DNA from: Erythrobacter colymbi
GTDB taxonomy: Bacteria; Pseudomonadota; Alphaproteobacteria; Sphingomonadales; Sphingomonadaceae
Length of the DNA stretch: 64,000 nt
Assembly: GCF_002155685.1 (NCBI RefSeq)
Contig: NZ_MUYK01000002.1
Coordinates: forward strand, 434,001-498,000
Direction: 5' to 3'
Part shown: piece after piece, positions 59,276-64,000 of the stretch
Layout of the letters: every line of letters begins with the position of its first letter
Position numbering within the stretch: the first letter of the stretch is position 1
Translations under genes and position numbers: made by a program
The notes under the pieces: model-generated
Told to the model about the DNA's origin: nothing
The model's input: the letters and a program-made list of their open reading frames with translations, nothing else
Database searches by the model: none

Positions 59276-60513
59276 CAGAACAGCTCCAGCTGCTGTGACT
59301 TCGCCACTAGCAGCCCGCGCAGGTCGGCGCGGTCGGTGAGGAACGTCGGCCGCCAGTCGACGGTGCAGATGAAGGGCCGCACCTTGGCGACCGAGACGGT
59401 CAGCCGCGCGACATCGTCGAGCCGCAGTGTCCGGTGGCGCCGCGAGGCGAGGATGCGCGCCACGGCCTTGGTGCCGAGGCCGGGCACCCGCAGCAGCATC
59501 TCCTTAGGCGCGCGGTTGACGTCCACCGGGAAGCTCTCGCGGAACTTCAAGGCCCAGGCGAGCTTGGGGTCGATGTCGAGCGGCAGGTTGCCGTCCGCCT
59601 CGGCCGCATCGGCCACTTCCTGCGGGGCGAAGCCGTAGAAGCGCATCAGCCAGTCGGACTGGTAGAGCCGGTGCTCGCGCAGCAGCGGCGGGCGTTTCAG
59701 CGGCAGCACGGCCGAAGCATCGGGGATCGGCGAGAAGGCGCTGTAATAGACGCGCCTCAGGCCGAAATCACCATAGAGCCGGCTCGCCTTGCCGATGATC
59801 GCCGCGTCATTGGCGTCGTCCGCCCCGACGATCATCTGGGTCGATTGCCCTGCGGGCGCAAAGCGTGGCGCGTGGCGGAAGCGCTTGCGCTCGTCCTTGG
59901 CCTCCACGATCCGTGCCTTGGTCCGGCCCATCGCGCCCTCGATCTGGCCTGCGTTCTTGTCGGGCGCGAGCCGGGTCAGCCCGCTGGTGGTGGGCAGCTC
60001 GACATTGATCGACACACGGTCGGCATAGAGGCCGGCCTGGTGGATGATCTCAGGCTCGGCCTCGGGAATGGTCTTGAGGTGGATGTAGCCGCGGAAATCA
60101 TGCTCCTCGCGCAGGATCCGCGCGACCTCGACCAGCTGTTCCATCGTGTGGTTGGCGCTCTTCACTATCCCTGAGGACAGGAACAGGCCTTCGATATAGT
60201 TGCGGCGGTAGAAGTTGAGCGTCAGGTCGACCACCTCCTGCGGGGTGAACCGCGCGCGCGCCACGTTCGAGCTCTTGCGGTTGATGCAGTAGTGGCAATC
60301 GAAGATGCAGTGGTTGGTCAGCAGGATCTTCAGGAGCGAGATGCAGCGCCCGTCCGGCGCATAGGCGTGGCAGATGCCCATCCCCTCGGTCGAGCCCACG
60401 CCCTTGCCGCCCAGCGAGTTCTTCTTCGCCGTGCCGGACGACGCGCAGGAGGCATCATACTTTGCCGCATCGGTGAGGATCTCGAGCTTCTGGCGGAGGG
60501 TTTGCTGGACCAT
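59275..60513 (-). CDS. putative DNA modification/repair radical SAM protein
   Basis: The 412-residue protein belongs to the radical SAM family that pairs with DUF4130-UdgX proteins. It has the cluster motif CIFDCHYC(INRKSSN), GIVKSANHTMEQLVEVARIL and RVSINVELPTTSGLTRLAPDK. A C-terminal helix-hairpin-helix (LRVPGLGTKAVARILASRRHRTLRLDDVARL) is likely to bind DNA. The substrate is unknown. It is the first gene of the group and has a LexA box 25 bases upstream of its ATG. Confidence 0.9.
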   Translation of the reverse strand: MVQQTLRQKLEILTDAAKYDASCASSGTAKKNSLGGKGVGSTEGMGICHAYAPDGRCISLLKILLTNHCIFDCHYCINRKSSNVARARFTPQEVVDLTLNFYRRNYIEGLFLSSGIVKSANHTMEQLVEVARILREEHDFRGYIHLKTIPEAEPEIIHQAGLYADRVSINVELPTTSGLTRLAPDKNAGQIEGAMGRTKARIVEAKDERKRFRHAPRFAPAGQSTQMIVGADDANDAAIIGKASRLYGDFGLRRVYYSAFSPIPDASAVLPLKRPPLLREHRLYQSDWLMRFYGFAPQEVADAAEADGNLPLDIDPKLAWALKFRESFPVDVNRAPKEMLLRVPGLGTKAVARILASRRHRTLRLDDVARLTVSVAKVRPFICTVDWRPTFLTDRADLRGLLVAKSQQLELF

Positions 60514-60537
60514 GGGAACCTTGGGAACACCTTTCTT

Positions 60538-60552
60538 GTTCCTTATATGTTC
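60538..60552. promoter_or_regulatory. LexA box 1
   Basis: GTTC-CTTATAT-GTTC is the alphaproteobacterial LexA operator (GTTC-N7-GTTC). It lies 25 bases upstream of the radical SAM gene start, within the expected promoter of the SAM-udgX-dnaE2 operon. Confidence 0.85.
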
Positions 60553-60598
60553 CTACGGCCTTCCTGCCAAATGCAAAGCTTGCAAGCGCTGGCTGCGG

Positions 60599-60931
60599 TC
60601 AGAGGATGCGGCGGAGCTGGAGGCCCTGGTCCGTCGTCGCGCCGCCTTCGACCAGAAAGTCGATCACGGCAGGGTGCATCGCCCCTTCGAAGGCCACACC
60701 GGCCACGCCCCCTTCGACCCAGGCGATCGAACCCAGCGGCGCGTTGATGCCGTTGACCTTCATCGTCACACGGTCGCCCACCTCGGCAAAACCCGGCTTC
60801 GCCCGGATCTTGCAGCCACCCTCGGACAGGTCGAGCAGATCGACGAACACCACGCGCGAACGCACCCGGCTCTTCACCGTAAGGTGCATCGGCCGACGAT
60901 CGGACGCGCGCGGGATGGAATCGAGGTTCAT
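60599..60931 (-). CDS. PilZ domain protein
   Basis: The 110-residue protein is a single PilZ domain, the receptor for cyclic di-GMP. It has RASDRRPMHLTVKSRVRSR at the N-terminus with the RxxxR-type element, and DLLDLSEGGCKIRAKPGF with the D/NxSxxG motif. It sits between the imuB and radical SAM genes, with which it shares strand but not an obvious function. No membrane segments. Confidence 0.88.
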   Translation of the reverse strand: MNLDSIPRASDRRPMHLTVKSRVRSRVVFVDLLDLSEGGCKIRAKPGFAEVGDRVTMKVNGINAPLGSIAWVEGGVAGVAFEGAMHPAVIDFLVEGGATTDQGLQLRRIL

Positions 60932-60985
60932 GAGGGGATCATCGCATAAACGGGTAAAAGAAAGTTAAGCGCGGGGTCTCCGAGT

Positions 60986-62581
60986 TCAGGCATAGAGGCC
61001 TTGGAGGAACCAGTCGGGCACGCCGCCCCGCCCGTCGCCGATGATACCCTGCCGGTATATCCAGTAACGCCGCCCGGCCTCGTCCTCGATCCGGTAATAG
61101 TCGCGCAGGCGCGTGCTGGAGCGTTCACGCCACCATTCCGGCGCGATCCGCTCGGGCCCCTCGACCCGCAGCACCTCGCGCACCGTGCCGCGCCAGCGGA
61201 AGCGCTGGGGCACGCCGTCGGGTGCGGCATGGAGCACCGCGATAGGCTCGGGGCGGTCGAGCAGCTTGAGGGGACGGGTGTGGAAGGCAAGCTGGCTCTG
61301 CGCCGGCGGCACGGGGGCAAGCGGCGGCTGCCAGCCCTGCGCACGCTCGGGGATGTGGCTGGCACGGGGAACCGGGCGGGTGACGGCGCGCGGCCCCAGC
61401 CTCACCGTCAACCGGTCGATACAGGCGGCGAGCGCGGTGCCGTGGTCTTCGGCCGCAGCGTCGAGATCGGCCTGCGAGAGATGCAGCGGCTCGCTCCAGC
61501 TGGCGCGCATCTGCACCATCTCGATCCCGAACCCGGCGTCGACATCGTCGAGCCGCGCGGCAAACAGCCGGGTGATGTGCGCGGCCTCGCGGGTGGCGGC
61601 AGCCAGCTCGATGCGGCGTTGCAGGACTTCACCATCGACCCGCCACAGCGCCAGTTCGAGCCGCCGCGCGCCCTCCCCCCGTGCCTCCAGCGCGCGCACC
61701 ATGTCGGCGGCAAGGTCTGCCACCACCGTGTCGAGCGGGGTGCGGTGGCGCAGCGGCTCCATCAACCGGCGCTGGACCATCGGTACGGGCCGGTCGATCA
61801 CCGGCAGCAAGGGCTCGGGCACACGTCCGAGCAGCTGGTCGAGCCGCAGCAGCGGGTTGGCCGCAGGCGAGTGACGATTGCGGAAACGGCGGCGCAGGGC
61901 ATCGCGCGCGGCGGCCTCCTGCGCCGGGTCGGCGCCTGCCCCGCTCACTCCGGCCAGCTCGCCGAGGCGCTTGATCCCGAGGCGGCGCAGCACGGTCAGG
62001 ACATCGTCATCGAGCCGCAGGGCGGCAACGGGGAGGTCGGCGAGCAGTCGCAGCGGATCATCCCCGGGGGCAAGGATCGCGCGCGCGCCTGCGTGATGAT
62101 GCGCCAGCGCCCAGGCCGCGCCTGCCGTGGGCGCAAGCGCGGCGCGCACCGTCAGGCCGCGTTGTGCGAAAGCGCGACCGACATCGGCGAGCAGCGCCTC
62201 CTCGCCCCCGAACAGGTGCGCGACGCCGGTGACGTCGACCAGCACGCCATCGGGCGGATCGAGCGCGCTCCACGGCCCCCAGCGCTGCGCCCACAGCGCG
62301 AGCTTCTCGAGCGCGGCGAGATCGCCTGCGGGATCCGCGGGGACAGCCACCAGATCGGGGCAGAGCGCGCGCGCATCGGCGAGCAGCATCCCGGCACGCG
62401 CGCCCGCAGCGATGCCCGCAGGGTTGGCGGCGGTGATGCGAGGCCCGTGCGCGGTCTCGAGGATCAGCGCGGTGGGCGCGGCGTCGGCGGCGGCGCGGGC
62501 CTCAGGCGCGTGCGACAGCCGCCAGCGATCGACCGACAGTCTCGCGAGCCAGACGGACATGATCCGGCGCGGCAAGGACAT
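60986..62581 (-). CDS. imuB: ImuB, Y-family polymerase-like protein
   Basis: ImuB is a catalytically dead Y-family polymerase that bridges DnaE2 to the beta clamp. The protein (531 residues from this start) has MSVWLARLSVDRWRL near the N-terminus. ILETAHGPRITAANPAGIAAGARAGMLLADARALCPDL and VLVDVTGVAHLFGGEEALLADVGRAFAQRGL follow; the acidic Mg ligands of active Y polymerases are not intact. Start choices are 62623, 62581 and 62560; none has a good ribosome binding site. Each overlaps the end of imuA. Confidence 0.9.
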   Translation of the reverse strand: MSLPRRIMSVWLARLSVDRWRLSHAPEARAAADAAPTALILETAHGPRITAANPAGIAAGARAGMLLADARALCPDLVAVPADPAGDLAALEKLALWAQRWGPWSALDPPDGVLVDVTGVAHLFGGEEALLADVGRAFAQRGLTVRAALAPTAGAAWALAHHHAGARAILAPGDDPLRLLADLPVAALRLDDDVLTVLRRLGIKRLGELAGVSGAGADPAQEAAARDALRRRFRNRHSPAANPLLRLDQLLGRVPEPLLPVIDRPVPMVQRRLMEPLRHRTPLDTVVADLAADMVRALEARGEGARRLELALWRVDGEVLQRRIELAAATREAAHITRLFAARLDDVDAGFGIEMVQMRASWSEPLHLSQADLDAAAEDHGTALAACIDRLTVRLGPRAVTRPVPRASHIPERAQGWQPPLAPVPPAQSQLAFHTRPLKLLDRPEPIAVLHAAPDGVPQRFRWRGTVREVLRVEGPERIAPEWWRERSSTRLRDYYRIEDEAGRRYWIYRQGIIGDGRGGVPDWFLQGLYA

Positions 62582-63269
62582 CGGCATCGGGATCGCGGCG
62601 GATGCGCAGGGTTCCTGTGTCATCGCTCAGCATCCATTCGCCCGGCGCGTGAGTGCGCGCACGGAACAGTTCGGCGTGCCAGGTGGCGGTGCCGGGGGCA
62701 GCGGCATTCCAACGCGGGGCCGGAGAGGGTGCGGCGCGCGCCTGCCAGCGCATCCGCGCCGACGAGAGCTCAGGCTCGGCATCGAGGCGCACCAGCCACA
62801 GCCTGACCCCGTGACGCTCGGCAGTGAGGCTGAGGCGGCGCGAGGCGGTGAAGGACAGCGCCTTGGGGTTGCCCGCAATCTCGCCGATCACGCAGGAAAG
62901 GTCGCGGCACTTCATCCCCTCTTCCAGCGCGAAGAGCGCGTCTTCGGGCGTGGCGGCGGCGACGTGGATCAGGCGGTGACGCAGATCGGAGGGAAGCCCC
63001 ACAAGGCAGGGCCGCCCGCCGAGCCGGATCGCCTTGGCATCCTGCACCCACAGAACCTGCCGCGTGTCAGCGTCTTCCTCGGCTGCCGAGAGCAAGGCAT
63101 CACGCGCCAGTGCGAGCGCCAGCCCCGCCCCGCTCGCCTCGCCGCCCGGAGCGAAGATTTCCGAGTGGAACGGCTGCGCGGGCAAACCCGGTCGCCAGCG
63201 CGGCTCGGGCGCAGCGCGCGACAGGACGCGGGCGGGTGACGGCTTGGAGAACATGGACGAACGACTCAT
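62502..63269 (-). CDS. imuA: ImuA, SOS mutasome RecA-like subunit
   Basis: ImuA is a RecA-related accessory protein that partners ImuB and DnaE2. The 255-residue protein has FHSEIFAPGGEASGAGLALALARDALL, VLWVQDAKAIRLGGRPCLVGL, and SFTASRRLSLTAERHGVRLWLVR, all ImuA patterns, without a functional Walker A. It starts immediately downstream of a LexA box; an internal ATG at 63254 is an alternative. It overlaps imuB. Confidence 0.92.
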   Translation of the reverse strand: MSRSSMFSKPSPARVLSRAAPEPRWRPGLPAQPFHSEIFAPGGEASGAGLALALARDALLSAAEEDADTRQVLWVQDAKAIRLGGRPCLVGLPSDLRHRLIHVAAATPEDALFALEEGMKCRDLSCVIGEIAGNPKALSFTASRRLSLTAERHGVRLWLVRLDAEPELSSARMRWQARAAPSPAPRWNAAAPGTATWHAELFRARTHAPGEWMLSDDTGTLRIRRDPDADVLAAPDHVRLARETVGRSLAAVARA

Positions 63270-63271
63270 AT

Positions 63272-63286
63272 GTTCGCATTATGTTC
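63272..63286. promoter_or_regulatory. LexA box 2
   Basis: GTTC-GCATTAT-GTTC fits GTTC-N7-GTTC exactly and lies 3-17 bases upstream of the imuA ATG at 63269. The tight spacing hints that the real start is the ATG at 63254 or that transcription begins just downstream. Confidence 0.85.
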
Positions 63287-63321
63287 CAACATGGGCTAGC
63301 TGGCAATCACCCTTCCCACAA

Positions 63322-63352
63322 AGCAAAAGGGCCGCCCGGTCGGGCGGCCCTT
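63322..63352 (-). terminator. terminator of the permease gene
   Basis: A perfect 12-bp stem (63327-63338 with 63341-63352, AAGGGCCGCCCG) has a two-base loop. On the minus strand it runs into CTTTTGC. It separates the permease from imuA. Confidence 0.85.
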
Positions 63353-63378
63353 CGCGATGTTCAAGCCTGAGGAAGCTG

Positions 63379-64000
63379 TCAGCTGTCCGAGGGATGGATC
63401 GGCACCATCGTCTCTTCGCCGCCGACATCGTCGGTCACTTCCACGATCCCGCGCCCGAGATGGCTCGCGCCGCGGCTGTAGAGGAAATAGACGATCAGGC
63501 CGATGACCGCCCAGCCCGAGAAGACGAGGATCGAGGCCAGATCGAGGTTGAAGAACAGGAAGATCGTCCCCAGGATCGTCGCCGGCCCGATCAGCCACAG
63601 CATCGGCGTGCGGAACGAGCGCTGCACATCCGGCGCCTTGCGGCGAAGGATCATGACGCAGATTGCGACCATCATGAAGGCATAGAGCGTGCCGGCATTG
63701 GCCCAGTCGGCAAGCCGTCCGACCGGGAAGAACGCCGCACCAAAGGCGACAACTGCGCCCGTGATCGCCGTCATGATGTAGGGCGTCTTCCACTTCGGGT
63801 GCACCGCCGACAGCTTCTCGGGGAGCAGCCCGTCGCGCGCCATCACGAAGAAGATGCGGGTCTGGCCGAACATCAGGATCAGGATGACGGAAGGCAGCGC
63901 GAAGCCGGCGGCATAGCCAAGAGCATTGCCCACGCTCGACCAACCGATCTGCCGCAGCACATGCGCCAGAGCCTCGTTCGAGCACACCAGCGCCTCACGA
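63379..64000 (-). CDS. APC family amino-acid permease, C-terminal part (5' end outside window)
   Basis: The frame is open to the window edge and contains the C-terminal ~207 residues of an APC superfamily permease of the cationic amino-acid transporter type. It has LILMFGQTRIFFVMARDGLLPEKLSAVHPKWKTPYIMTAITG, then several transmembrane helices (TLYAFMMVAICVMIL, MLWLIGPATILGTIFLFFNL, WAVIGLIVYFLYS). It ends in a short acidic tail. A strong terminator follows. The substrate cannot be told from this half. Confidence 0.9.
   Translation of the reverse strand, partial: REALVCSNEALAHVLRQIGWSSVGNALGYAAGFALPSVILILMFGQTRIFFVMARDGLLPEKLSAVHPKWKTPYIMTAITGAVVAFGAAFFPVGRLADWANAGTLYAFMMVAICVMILRRKAPDVQRSFRTPMLWLIGPATILGTIFLFFNLDLASILVFSGWAVIGLIVYFLYSRGASHLGRGIVEVTDDVGGEETMVPIHPSDS

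Noticed and set aside
56138..59638. 1166-codon plus-strand frame opposite dnaE2 and the UdgX fusion
   Set aside because: Antisense to two genes with full motifs; its composition is that of a GC-driven shadow frame.
60511..60528. GAAC pair near the radical SAM start as another LexA box
   Set aside because: The spacing between the two GAAC units is five bases, not seven.

Overview
The window is a GC-rich chromosomal segment of an alphaproteobacterium. The best fit is Sphingomonadales, probably the Erythrobacter/Porphyrobacter group. Reasons: TonB-era style alphaproteobacterial gene orders (rpiB-glyA-nrdR; phoR-pstCAB-phoU-phoB without pstS; imuA-imuB plus dnaE2), paired Coq4 proteins, GTTC-N7-GTTC LexA boxes, and dispersed intergenic palindromes of the kind seen in this order. 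Taxonomy is inferred from gene content only. Almost everything looks chromosomal and housekeeping; I see no insertion sequence, prophage or CRISPR array.

Layout. 1-3.2 kb: 3' part of rpoD, then a membrane-anchored patatin phospholipase. 3.5-6.8 kb: rpiB-glyA-microprotein-nrdR-RNA methyltransferase operon. 6.8-7.9 kb: small secreted protein and rpsD. 8-14.2 kb (minus strand): S41-type peptidase with a membrane AraC regulator, chorismate mutase, S9 peptidase, tgt. 14.3-18.3 kb: two paralogous outer-membrane beta-barrels, an ABC-2 exporter, and two paralogous ~107-residue beta-sandwich proteins with an AT-rich upstream region. 18.6-22.3 kb (minus): queA, periplasmic cyclophilin, coaD, polyprenyl synthase, xseB. 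22.4-26.1 kb (plus): two membrane proteins, purL, DUF3052 protein. 26.1-28.6 kb: two Coq4 paralogues flanking a nitroreductase, with matching operator-like palindromes. 28.7-34.1 kb: serB and miaA head to head, then ilvB-ilvN-ilvC. 34.1-37.3 kb: JAMM-like membrane protein, YceI, YHS protein, FMN alpha-hydroxyacid dehydrogenase. 37.3-39.2 kb: leuA preceded by a leucine-rich leader peptide. 39.2-44.9 kb: mixed enzymes and an AHH-type nuclease. 44.9-46.9 kb: recJ and tRNA-Glu. 47-53.5 kb: phosphate regulon phoR-pstC-pstA-pstB-phoU-phoB, with a parS-like site and an 11-bp tandem repeat between phoU and phoB. 53.6-63.3 kb (minus): extensin-like protein and an SOS mutagenesis/repair cluster (dnaE2, DUF4130-UdgX fusion, radical SAM protein, PilZ, imuB, imuA) with two LexA boxes. 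The 3' end holds the C-terminal part of an APC amino-acid permease.

How the parts act together. ilvB, ilvN, ilvC and leuA cover the first branched-chain steps, and leuA appears to be controlled by leucine-dependent leader-peptide attenuation. The pho/pst block forms a complete uptake and signalling set apart from the phosphate-binding protein PstS. The SOS cluster couples the ImuA-ImuB-DnaE2 mutasome with a UdgX uracil-capturing protein and its radical SAM partner under LexA boxes. No completely new multi-gene system stood out. The most interesting signals are the leuA leader, the parS-like site with its phased repeat, the twin operators of the Coq4 pair, the repeat-derived insertion inside dnaE2, and the paired cytolysin-C-like small proteins.
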